This document shows positions 53,113-61,064 of a DNA stretch of 64,000 nt, piece after piece. The translations under genes were made by a program, and so were the position numbers. The stretch is from an uncultured Dialister sp. (GTDB lineage Bacteria; Bacillota; Negativicutes; Veillonellales; Dialisteraceae). The first letter of the stretch is position 1. Every line of letters begins with the position of its first letter. A model generated the notes under the pieces. The model had not been told where the DNA came from. It did no database searches and saw nothing but the letters and a program-made list of their open reading frames with translations. Location of the stretch: contig CAKQBK010000003.1 in NCBI GenBank assembly GCA_934216155.1, positions 9,750 through 73,749 of the forward strand, in the 5' to 3' direction.

Positions 53113-53144
53113 GAAAAATATAGAAATTTGTCATGAAACGTTTT

Positions 53145-53435
53145 CTTAAAAGGTTATTGTTCTGCTGATTCCATTTGTAGCAGTTGCTGCTTTGTGATTT
53201 GTCAAAAGGTTATGATTCTACGGGATTCATTGCCATAACAAAGAAAATATACGGCCTTTATGAAGGTTATAAAAGGTTATTACAAACAAAACATAACCTT
53301 TTATAACCTTGGTCGGAGCGGGCTATTTCCTTTGTGGAGCGAAAGAAATCAGTAGAATAATAACCTTTTTACCAATGGGCATATATGATTCGTATTGGTA
53401 GCGGAAGTAGCAGAATCATAACCCTTTTTACCAGC
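53145..53435. repeat. RC palindrome, extended
   Basis: aaggttattgttctgctgat and ctttatgaaggttataaaag on the left; ataaccttttataaccttgg and aatcagtagaataataacct on the right, with extra outer units (gtcaaaaggttatgattcta; gcagaatcataaccctttt). Confidence 0.7.
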
Positions 53436-53456
53436 GGAGTCTTGCTAATGAACGAA

Positions 53457-55277
53457 TTAGCGGCTAAGACACCAAACGTATGGCTCTCCCTTTTCATCTT
53501 CGTGGACGCCTACGATTTCTGGAGAGAAGGCGGGGAAGGCTTTTTTGTATTTCTCTAAGAAAAGAAAATAGGATAGGATTTCTTCGGTCCATTGTTCTCC
53601 GGCGGCAAGCACTACGATGCCTGGTGGATAGGGGAGGAGCGATTCCAATGCAATGTCTCCAAGAGCTTTATGAAGGGGGGTTCTTTTTCGTTTTCCCTTA
53701 ATGAAGGCCTGATTGGCTTCCCGTCCTGTGAGAGGAGCCGGTGGAAAATGAGATTCTGAAAAGAGGGCTTGTTGCAGGGATAGAGCATTTTCTTGTAAAA
53801 GAAAGTGCTGGTATCGTTGACTGAAATCACGAAGCCCTTCACCGGGAAGATGAGGGATAGTGGGAAGCCAATCCAGTGTATCGAGGGGGAGATTTTTCTC
53901 GTAGGCCTTCTCAATGGATTGCAGCAATTCCAATAGGGTTTCCCATTTGCTAGGTGTATCTCCTGGTTCCACTAATAACAATAGACTATAGAAATCTGAT
54001 TTTTCTGCTGTGATGGAACATTTTTCCAACGCAGCAGCAATGAGCGGAGCCGGAATGGAAGGGAATCCTTTTTTCATAGATCCGGTGGTGAGAAGAATTT
54101 TGCAAGGGTCTGTCATGTATCCATCAGATAGGATATGAGAGAACCCGTGCCAGGTTTCGTTGCTATCAATGGCAAAAAAAGCGGGATCTTTCATGATGGT
54201 ATCGACAGCATAGGATTCCCACGGTTTCCCATGCACCGTTGGCGGAACAAAGGGATGGATGATGCGAAGGGTTTGAAGATATTTCTTCTTGTATGTAGTG
54301 GCCAAGTGAAAGGCCTTTGCCCAAAGTACGTCTCCGCTGGTGACATGGATGTGGGCATTCATTTCCAGCCCCGCCAGGAGAGGATAGTAAGGCGATGTAG
54401 AAATATGCATCAAGTAGGTATTCTGCAACAGGTCATCAGGGAGGTAGCGACTTTGTCCTTTGATGTGACTATCCTTTTTGTGTAGTTGGGATGTCATGGA
54501 GAATCCAGCCAATTGTTTATGCACCGATTGGGTCACCAGAAGGCCCGGGTTATTTTCATTCAGAGGTAAGGTGAGTACCGCTGATTTTTGGAGCAGAGGA
54601 ATGAAATTTTCATATCCGGCCCAGGCCGCATCGAATAAAATGTAATCACAAAGGTTGGATAATTTCCTCAAAATCTTTTCGGCGTTAAGAAATAGTCCAT
54701 CGTAGGTGGCAAGTTGCAAGCAAGCCAAACGATAGGGACGCTTTTTGTGAGCCGCAGTGGGACAAAGAGCTACAGCTTTTTGTCGGAGTATTTCTTCTTT
54801 GAGACTTTCCTCTGTGAGGCCACCAATGACGCCTTCTTCATTTCGCTCCGCTTCCAAATAGACCGGAATGGCACCGGCTTGGAGTAAAGCCCCTTGGTAA
54901 GTGGATTTGTGATTATTTCTATCAAATAGTACCAAGTCCCCTTCGGCAAGAAGGGCATTCACGGTGATGCGATTGGATGTAGAGGTGCCGCCTAAAATGA
55001 AGAAACAGCGATCACTGTGCCATGTCTTGGCAGCCAGCTTTTCAGCTTCACCGGAAACCCCTTCATGGGAAGAGGGATCTCCAATGACGGAAGAGGAATC
55101 GGAGATGTCCGCTGTAAACATAGCGGAGCCTAAATGATCTACAAAGGTGGCACCGGCTTCTGTTATGCGGAAAAAAGAACCACTGTGATGGCCCGGTGTA
55201 TCGAAATCTAAACGCTCTTTCTTAGCAAAGTCCAGTAAGGCTTTGGTCAAAGGCGGAAGCTGATCAAATGAGTTCAT
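53457..55277 (-). CDS. Orn/Lys/Arg decarboxylase family (PLP-dependent, fold type I)
   Basis: 606 aa. FDTPGHHSGSFF near the N-terminus, GGTSTSNR, DRNNHKS, DAAWAGY and the PLP lysine in TQSVHKQLAGFSM. The family decarboxylates arginine, lysine or ornithine to polyamines or cadaverine. The sequence is longer than the ~480-residue SpeA-like Firmicute type and lacks the N-terminal wing domain of the inducible enterobacterial enzymes; the extra length is in the C-terminal part (about 400-606). Substrate undetermined. No antiporter gene is adjacent, so a biosynthetic rather than acid-resistance role seems likelier. Monocistronic. Confidence 0.9.
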   Translation of the reverse strand: MNSFDQLPPLTKALLDFAKKERLDFDTPGHHSGSFFRITEAGATFVDHLGSAMFTADISDSSSVIGDPSSHEGVSGEAEKLAAKTWHSDRCFFILGGTSTSNRITVNALLAEGDLVLFDRNNHKSTYQGALLQAGAIPVYLEAERNEEGVIGGLTEESLKEEILRQKAVALCPTAAHKKRPYRLACLQLATYDGLFLNAEKILRKLSNLCDYILFDAAWAGYENFIPLLQKSAVLTLPLNENNPGLLVTQSVHKQLAGFSMTSQLHKKDSHIKGQSRYLPDDLLQNTYLMHISTSPYYPLLAGLEMNAHIHVTSGDVLWAKAFHLATTYKKKYLQTLRIIHPFVPPTVHGKPWESYAVDTIMKDPAFFAIDSNETWHGFSHILSDGYMTDPCKILLTTGSMKKGFPSIPAPLIAAALEKCSITAEKSDFYSLLLLVEPGDTPSKWETLLELLQSIEKAYEKNLPLDTLDWLPTIPHLPGEGLRDFSQRYQHFLLQENALSLQQALFSESHFPPAPLTGREANQAFIKGKRKRTPLHKALGDIALESLLPYPPGIVVLAAGEQWTEEILSYFLFLEKYKKAFPAFSPEIVGVHEDEKGEPYVWCLSR

Positions 55278-55299
55278 TGTATTTCCTTTCTGTTGTATC

Positions 55300-55825
55300 C
55301 TATGGGTAATGCTGTTAAGCTAAGGATTTGAGTTAATAGATATGATTCCGCTAGAGATTATAGGTTGCTCAGGTTTCTCAAGTGGCTAAGGTCTCTCACG
55401 TTTCTCGAACGTGCCAATACACGCTAGCGTTATCATCTCATTCGGGGAACCTGAGAAACTTGAGAATCCTGAGCAACCTGAGAAACTTTGCCATAAAAGA
55501 AATCATCCTATGTTTCGCTAACCTTATTGTAGCATAGACTGGCTTTCTCTCGATAAATTTGTTTCTATATGATAATATATATAAGAATTATTGGGGATGT
55601 AAATCGTTGTTAGTTATTAGTTGTCTGTTATCGGTTTATGCTCCTGGCTCGTGTAGCACATTTCGCACAAAAGCAAAGCCTTATTGGTTTAAGGTTTGGG
55701 GGAGGGAATACTGATCAAACCTTAAACCCTAAACCAATGCCACTTTCGTCAAGGCAATTTGTTCACCAACGGACTTGGCACGTAAACCCAACAACCAACA
55801 ACCAACAACCAACAACTAATCCCAG
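55300..55825. repeat. RA palindrome followed by RE palindrome
   Basis: 55303-55525 RA (gtaatgctgttaagctaagg, gttgctcaggtttctcaagt; aacctgagaaacttgagaat). 55605-55825 RE (gttgttagttattagttgtc, attggtttaaggtttggggg; aaaccctaaaccaatgccac, caaccaacaaccaacaacta). No gene in the gap. Confidence 0.8.
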
Positions 55826-55858
55826 TCACCCATTTATTACCAACCAGAAGGAGGTCCC

Positions 55859-56566
55859 ATGGCAGTGGATACCGAATACCAAATCAATATTCCAGTGTTC
55901 GAGGGGCCTTTGGATTTATTGCTTCACTTGGTGACGAAAAATCGGATTGATATCCATGATATACCGATTCATTTGATTACGGACCAATACTTGGCATATT
56001 TACATGCGGCCCAGCGATTCAATCTGGAGCTGGGAAGCAGTTTCTTTACCATGGCTTCTACGTTGCTTTTGATTAAATCGCGTATGCTCCTACCGAAACG
56101 ACGGCAGGAAGAGACCGATGAAGCGGAGGATCCACGGCAGGAACTGACTCGTTCGTTGGAAGAATTCAAACGGATGAAAGAAATCAAAGCACGAATCGAA
56201 GAATTGATGGAAGAGCAGCGGCCCTATCGTGGGAAGGAACCGGAAATGATTCGGGGCGGTTTGTATACAGGGAAAATTTCTCTTTTGAAATTACAGGCGG
56301 CTTTCTTTTCTCTCTATGATGCCCTTCATGAAGAGACGGAGGAAACCTTGTCTTCGGAAGAAGTTTCCTTGGACGAAGCCATGGATGTGTTGGAAAATAC
56401 ACTGAAGCGCTTGAAATCCATTTCCTTTGTGTCCTATTTCCGAAAGCAAAGAACCCGTCTTCGTCTGGCGGTGACTTTAATGGCTCTTTTGGAATTGGTT
56501 CGGCTGGGTCAAGTGACTATCCGAGATAGCGCGGAAGGGCTTTTGATAGAAGGAAAAGTCCATTAA
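55859..56566 (+). CDS. scpA: Segregation and condensation protein A
   Basis: 235 aa. VFEGPLDLLLHLVTKNRIDI is the ScpA N-terminal motif that contacts the SMC neck; the middle is acidic and coiled; the C-terminal winged helix (FVSYFRKQRTRLRLAVTLMA, LLELVRLGQVTI) contacts the SMC head. Kleisin of the SMC-ScpAB complex for chromosome segregation. AAGGAGGTCCC precedes the start. Followed by scpB after a repeat. Confidence 0.95.
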   Translation: MAVDTEYQINIPVFEGPLDLLLHLVTKNRIDIHDIPIHLITDQYLAYLHAAQRFNLELGSSFFTMASTLLLIKSRMLLPKRRQEETDEAEDPRQELTRSLEEFKRMKEIKARIEELMEEQRPYRGKEPEMIRGGLYTGKISLLKLQAAFFSLYDALHEETEETLSSEEVSLDEAMDVLENTLKRLKSISFVSYFRKQRTRLRLAVTLMALLELVRLGQVTIRDSAEGLLIEGKVH

Positions 56567-56600
56567 TCATTTGAGTTATTGGACGTGATTTTGATAGAAA

Positions 56601-56705
56601 TTACAGGTTGCTCAGGTTCCTTACTTGAAATGATATCGTTAGCGTTTATTGGCACGTTTATAAGACCTGAGTATCCTGGGCAACTTGAGCAACCTGAGTA
56701 ACTTT
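56601..56705. repeat. RA palindrome between scpA and scpB
   Basis: caggttgctcaggttcctta on the left; taagacctgagtatcctggg, caacttgagcaacctgagta on the right. Short arms. Confidence 0.75.
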
Positions 56706-56733
56706 TGAACGAAAAGAGGAGATCTGATTCATC

Positions 56734-57267
56734 ATGCGAGGGCTGATGCATTTGGCAGCGCTCATAGAAGCTTTTCTGTTTGCCAAGGGCAATCCGGTTA
56801 CATTGACGGAGATGACCCGGGCTATGGAAGAAGATTCCCAGGAAATAGAAAAAGCGCTGGAGCTTTTGAATGAAAAATATGAGAGACCTGATTCGGGCAT
56901 TATGCTTCACCATACAGGGGCAGGGTATGCATTGACCACAAAGAAACAGTATGATGGATGGCTTTCGTCTTTATTGGGGAAGCAGACGCCATTATCTCCG
57001 GCGGCACTGGAAACATTGGCTGTGATTGCCTGCAAGGAACCGGTGACCCGAGCGGAGATAGAAAAAATTCGTGGCGTTTCCGCCGGTCGTGTGCTTGGCA
57101 TGTTGCTGGATAAAGGTTTGGTAGAAGAAAGAGGTCGCTTGGAAGTGCCAGGCAGACCTATTTTATATGGTACAACGAAGCGTTTTTTGCAATGTACCGG
57201 TTTATCTGATGTGAGTGAACTCCGAATGCGGTGGAGAGACCGCTTGGAGGAAGGAGAATTATTTTGA
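56734..57267 (+). CDS. scpB: Segregation and condensation protein B
   Basis: 177 aa. Two winged helices: LAALIEAFLFAKGNPVTLTE and PAALETLAVIACKEPVTRAEIEKIRG, then the family-typical GRLEVPGRPILYGTTKRFL. Dimer that binds the ScpA middle region. The ATG at 56734 follows AGAGGAG by 15 bp; a second ATG at 56746 is possible. Stop TGA overlaps the start of rluB. Confidence 0.94.
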   Translation: MRGLMHLAALIEAFLFAKGNPVTLTEMTRAMEEDSQEIEKALELLNEKYERPDSGIMLHHTGAGYALTTKKQYDGWLSSLLGKQTPLSPAALETLAVIACKEPVTRAEIEKIRGVSAGRVLGMLLDKGLVEERGRLEVPGRPILYGTTKRFLQCTGLSDVSELRMRWRDRLEEGELF

Positions 57268-57986
57268 AAGAGCGTTTACAGAAAGTGTTGAGTCACGCAG
57301 GGATTTGTTCCCGTAGAAAAGCGGAAGAAATGATCCAGGCAGGCCAAGTTCGTGTCAATGGAAAAGTGGTCCGTGAACTGGGCAGTGAAGCCGACCCGGT
57401 GTCTGATCGCATTGAAGTGATGGGACAGCGGATTCGTCCGGAAAGAAAACGGTATTTCCTTTTCTATAAACCAGACAACGTGATTACTTCCGTAACCGAT
57501 CCGCAGGGACGGCGGACTGTGATGGATTATTTCCGAAATATCCGAGAAAGAATTTTCCCAGTGGGACGTCTGGATTATCATTCTGAAGGGCTACTGCTCA
57601 TGACCAATGATGGGGAATTGGATAACTTATTGACCCATCCGAAGCATGAAGTGAAAAAAGTATACGAAGTTACTGTCAGAGGAAAATATTCCATGAAGCT
57701 GGCAGAAAAGATGTCCAAAGGGGTTCGCATCGATACGGGGATGACTGCTCCCTGTGAAATCGAAGTGTTGGGTTATGATAAAGAAAAGAACAAAACCCAG
57801 GTACGGATGACTCTTCATGAAGGAAAGAATCGGGAAATTCGTAAAATGATGGCAGCATACCATTATCCGGTGTTTGCTCTGAAGCGGGTGAAATATAGTT
57901 TCCTCACATTGAATGGTTTGGGACGAGGCGAGTATCGCCGGTTGTCCATCGAGGAGGTCAAGAAGCTCTATGAGCTCTACAAATAA
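57264..57986 (+). CDS. rluB: 16S/23S rRNA pseudouridine synthase (RsuA/RluB family)
   Basis: 240 aa from a TTG at 57264 that overlaps the scpB stop (TTGA) and has AAGGAG 8 bp upstream. S4 domain at residues 1-60 (ERLQKVLSHAGICSRRKAEE), then catalytic Asp in PVGRLDYHSEGLLLMTNDGEL and KTYEVTV-like KKVYEVTV, EGKNREIRKM. The genomic position after scpB is the usual Firmicute position of rluB. Modifies a uridine in rRNA. Confidence 0.9.
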   Translation: MKERLQKVLSHAGICSRRKAEEMIQAGQVRVNGKVVRELGSEADPVSDRIEVMGQRIRPERKRYFLFYKPDNVITSVTDPQGRRTVMDYFRNIRERIFPVGRLDYHSEGLLLMTNDGELDNLLTHPKHEVKKVYEVTVRGKYSMKLAEKMSKGVRIDTGMTAPCEIEVLGYDKEKNKTQVRMTLHEGKNREIRKMMAAYHYPVFALKRVKYSFLTLNGLGRGEYRRLSIEEVKKLYELYK

Positions 57987-59217
57987 AAAAATCGCCATCA
58001 TTGGTGGCGGTGTGGCAGGACTTCTGGCAGCGGTCACCGCAGCCGATGAAGGTGCGAAGGTGTCTCTATTTGAAAAAATGCCCAAAGTGGGATTGAAAAT
58101 GGGCATTACCGGAAAGGGACGTTGCAATATTACCAACAGTGCGCCCATTATGGATTTCATTGCCAAAACACCGGGCAATGGGAAATTTTTGTACAGTGCC
58201 TATGAAGCGTTTTCCAATGAAGATTTGCTGGATTTGCTTCACAGCTATGGACTGGTGACCAAAGTGGAACGGGGCGGCCGTGTATTTCCTGCCAGTGATG
58301 ATGCCCAGGAAGTGCGTCATCTGTTTATGAAGCTTTTAAGAGATAAAAAAGTGGATTTGCACTTGGAAGAACCGGTGTCTCATATCGTTGTGATTGACGG
58401 AGAAGCCAAAGGGGTGGTGACCGTTAAAGGTCGGTATGACACAGACGCAGTGATTCTTTGCACCGGCGGTGCGTCCTATCCACGGACTGGATCCACCGGC
58501 GATGGATACCGTATGGCGAAAGAAGTAGGCCATAAAGTGACTACTATCCGCCCGGCCTTGATTCCTCTGGTGTGCCAGGAAGAGTGGTGCAAGGAACTGC
58601 AGGGCTTGTCTCTTAAAAATGTCACTCTGTCTTTAGATGGAGGCGGCCGCAGAAAAAGCGAAGAATTTGGGGAAATGCTTTTCACCCATTTCGGTATTAC
58701 AGGTCCCATTGTACTGTCTCTTTCGGATAAAGCGTCACTGTGGCTTTCTCAGGGGCATGAGGTTACCGGTTCCATTGATTTGAAACCTGCATTGACCCAG
58801 GAAGTGCTGGATAAGAGAGTGCTTCGGGATTTGGAAAAGCACCATTTGAAACAGATGGCAGGGGCGTTGCAAGAATTGATGCCCCATCGGATGATTGATG
58901 TGGTACTAGAGTTGGCGGGGATTCCAAGAGATCTTCCTGTGAGTGAACTCAAAAAAGCACAACGGGTATCTTTGGTACAGACCATGAAGTCCATGAAACT
59001 CACCATCACAGGGACCCGTCCTATCGAAGAAGCCATCGTGACGGCCGGCGGAGTATCGGTGAAAGAAGTAAATCCATCTACCATGGAATCAAAAAAAGTG
59101 AAACATTTATACTTGGCAGGGGAAGTCTTAGATATCCATGCCTTCACCGGCGGGTACAATTTGCAGGCTGCTTTCTCTACAGGGCATATGGCAGCGGTAA
59201 GTGCAATTAGAAATTAG
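57970..59217 (+). CDS. BaiN/RdsA-like NAD(P)/FAD-dependent oxidoreductase (HI0933 family)
   Basis: 415 aa. FAD-binding IAIIGGGVAGLLAAVTAADEG, then GLKMGITGKGRCNITN, GGRVFPASDDAQEV, CTGGASYPRTGSTGDGY, THFGITGPIVLSLS and a C-terminal AGEVLDIHAFTGGYNLQAAF. A flavoprotein of uncertain substrate; the BaiN name comes from bile-acid clusters and should not be taken as function. GAGGAGG lies 12 bp before the ATG; overlaps rluB by 17 bp, so it is coupled to scpB-rluB. Its last residues abut an RB arm. Confidence 0.88.
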   Translation: MSSTNKKIAIIGGGVAGLLAAVTAADEGAKVSLFEKMPKVGLKMGITGKGRCNITNSAPIMDFIAKTPGNGKFLYSAYEAFSNEDLLDLLHSYGLVTKVERGGRVFPASDDAQEVRHLFMKLLRDKKVDLHLEEPVSHIVVIDGEAKGVVTVKGRYDTDAVILCTGGASYPRTGSTGDGYRMAKEVGHKVTTIRPALIPLVCQEEWCKELQGLSLKNVTLSLDGGGRRKSEEFGEMLFTHFGITGPIVLSLSDKASLWLSQGHEVTGSIDLKPALTQEVLDKRVLRDLEKHHLKQMAGALQELMPHRMIDVVLELAGIPRDLPVSELKKAQRVSLVQTMKSMKLTITGTRPIEEAIVTAGGVSVKEVNPSTMESKKVKHLYLAGEVLDIHAFTGGYNLQAAFSTGHMAAVSAIRN

Positions 59218-59515
59218 GAATGAGGAATTAGGAATGGTGGTAGCGACGCACATCATTTGAGAGCGTCGCAATTTATAGATTTAATGATTAGTAACAAGAA
59301 AATAGATTCGTGATGGTTGTTAGCTGTCTGTTGTTGGTTTATACTCTACGTTCTTATTGCACAATCAGCACAAATACAAAGTGTCATTGGTTTAAGGTTT
59401 GGGGGGAGCATTCTAATTTTAAACCCTAAACCTCAAACCAATGCTTCTTTACGACATGGCAAGTTAGTATAAAGGAACTCGGCGAGTAAACCAAACGACT
59501 AACAACTAACAACAT
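59214..59515. repeat. Half RB followed by RE palindrome
   Basis: gaaattaggaatgaggaatt, GCGACGC/GCGTCGC near 59247-59270; then gttgttagctgtctgttgtt, cattggtttaaggtttgggg; aaaccctaaacctcaaacca, cgactaacaactaacaac. Confidence 0.75.
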
Positions 59516-59567
59516 GGAATGTAACAGTATTTGCTTAATAGCATATATAGGAAATGAGGTATACAAG

Positions 59568-60251
59568 ATGATGCGTAAATTATCCATTGCTATCGATGGC
59601 CCGGCGGGGGCTGGGAAGAGCAGTGTGTCAAAAATTTTAGCCGCTCGTTTGGGCTATGCTTACTTAGATACCGGTGCTATGTACCGGGCGGTCACGTATG
59701 AAGCATTGAAACAGGGGCTGACGGCGGACGAAGATATTATTTCCATGACAAGAAAGATTGATATGGAAGTGAAACCGGGCAAATCGACCATGCACGTTAT
59801 CGTCAATGGAGAAGATGTGACCGATTTCCTTCGTACACCGGAAGTGTCCAGCCATGTATCGGCTGTTTCTGCTATCGGAGAAGTGCGTGAAGCCATGGTG
59901 GACATCCAGCGGAAACAGGCAGAAAAAGGCGGTATCGTTTTGGATGGTCGTGACATCGGCACTACGGTACTGCCAAAGGCGGATGTGAAAATTTTCCTCA
60001 CCGCTTCCGTTCATACCCGTGCCCTTCGCCGGTTTGAAGAAATGAAAGCAGCCCATCCGGAAATGACGTTGGAAGATGTGGAAGCCGATGTGGCAAAGAG
60101 AGATTACATGGACAGTCATAGAGAAATTTCCCCGCTCAAACAAGCCGCAGATGCGATTCTTTTGGACAATGGGGAACTGACATTGGAAGGAACTGCCGAT
60201 GCCATGATTGCTATTTGCAAGAAGAAGTTTCCAATGTTAGTAGGCTGTTAG
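59568..60251 (+). CDS. cmk: Cytidylate kinase
   Basis: 227 aa. P-loop DGPAGAGKSSVSK, LDTGAMYRAVTY, the CMP-binding insert, DGRDIGTTVLPKADVKIFL and RDYMDSHREISPLKQAADA. Phosphorylates CMP and dCMP. Start MMRKLSIAI at 59568 follows ATGAGGTATACAAG. The last residues (LVGC) and stop are encoded by the RG palindrome that follows. In Firmicutes cmk, plsC and ispH-rpsA are commonly consecutive, as here. Confidence 0.95.
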   Translation: MMRKLSIAIDGPAGAGKSSVSKILAARLGYAYLDTGAMYRAVTYEALKQGLTADEDIISMTRKIDMEVKPGKSTMHVIVNGEDVTDFLRTPEVSSHVSAVSAIGEVREAMVDIQRKQAEKGGIVLDGRDIGTTVLPKADVKIFLTASVHTRALRRFEEMKAAHPEMTLEDVEADVAKRDYMDSHREISPLKQAADAILLDNGELTLEGTADAMIAICKKKFPMLVGC

Positions 60252-60303
60252 CAGTAGGCAGTTTGCAGTTTGCTGCCCACCGCTAACGGCTAACTGCCTA
60301 TTT
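60240..60303. repeat. RG palindrome between cmk and plsC
   Basis: gtaggctgttagcagtaggc and agtttgcagtttgctg; complement cgctaacggctaactgccta. Confidence 0.75.
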
Positions 60304-60324
60304 TGCAAGAAGGAGTTGAACCAT

Positions 60325-60924
60325 ATGGGATATAAAATTGTTCGTGCTATTTTGAATTTCTTCTTCTTTGTTATCTTTGGATTGCATGTGGAAGGAAGAG
60401 AAAATATACCCCAGACCGGTGCCATTATCGTCGCACCGAACCACAAAAGTTATTGGGATCCGCCTGTGATTGGGGTGGCTTTTAATACCAGAATTATTCA
60501 CTACATGGCCAAAGAAGAACTGTTCAAGAATCCTCTCTTTGGCTGGCTCATTCGCCAGTTTGGCACCTTTCCGGTTAAAAGAGGCAGCGTCGATCGTACC
60601 GCTATCCGTCAGGCCATTCGGGAACTGAAAGCAGGAAATCCTTTGGGGATTTTCCCAGAAGGCACCCGTATTCGCAAAGAAGGACTAGGCCGTTTCCATT
60701 CCGGTATGGCCTCTCTGGCGCTGATGACAGGAACACCGGTCATTCCTGTGGCCGTCATTGGTTCCAAAGACTTGCCCCATAAAAAAGGACCACTGGCCGT
60801 TCTCATCGGCAAGCCTATCGAAGTGAAAAAAGACAAACCTAGCGATGAAAAAGTGGCAGAACTGAATGACCTTGTTAAAGGAGAAATTCAGAAACTGATG
60901 GATGGGTATAAAAGTAGGCAGTAG
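60325..60924 (+). CDS. plsC: 1-acyl-sn-glycerol-3-phosphate acyltransferase
   Basis: 199 aa. A hydrophobic N-terminal helix, then HX4D as NHKSYWDP, the FPVKRGS block, FPEGTR and VIPVAVIG. Adds the second acyl chain to make phosphatidic acid at the inner membrane. ATG at 60325 has AAGGAG with 9-bp spacing; an upstream TTG has no spacing. Ends SRQ-stop inside an RG repeat. Confidence 0.93.
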   Translation: MGYKIVRAILNFFFFVIFGLHVEGRENIPQTGAIIVAPNHKSYWDPPVIGVAFNTRIIHYMAKEELFKNPLFGWLIRQFGTFPVKRGSVDRTAIRQAIRELKAGNPLGIFPEGTRIRKEGLGRFHSGMASLALMTGTPVIPVAVIGSKDLPHKKGPLAVLIGKPIEVKKDKPSDEKVAELNDLVKGEIQKLMDGYKSRQ

Positions 60925-60990
60925 GCAGTAGACAGTTAACAGTTAACAGTTAACTGTTGACTGTAAACCGTTAACTGCTAACTGCTAACC
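60910..60990. repeat. RG palindrome between plsC and ispH-rpsA
   Basis: gtaggcagtaggcagtagac, agttaacagttaacagttaa; complement ctgttgactgtaaaccgtta, actgctaactgctaacc. Confidence 0.8.
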
Positions 60991-61064
60991 AAAACGCTAT
61001 TGAACTTTTTTATTAGCAAATGCATATCTATTTATAGCAAATCATAGAATTGAGAATTTAAATC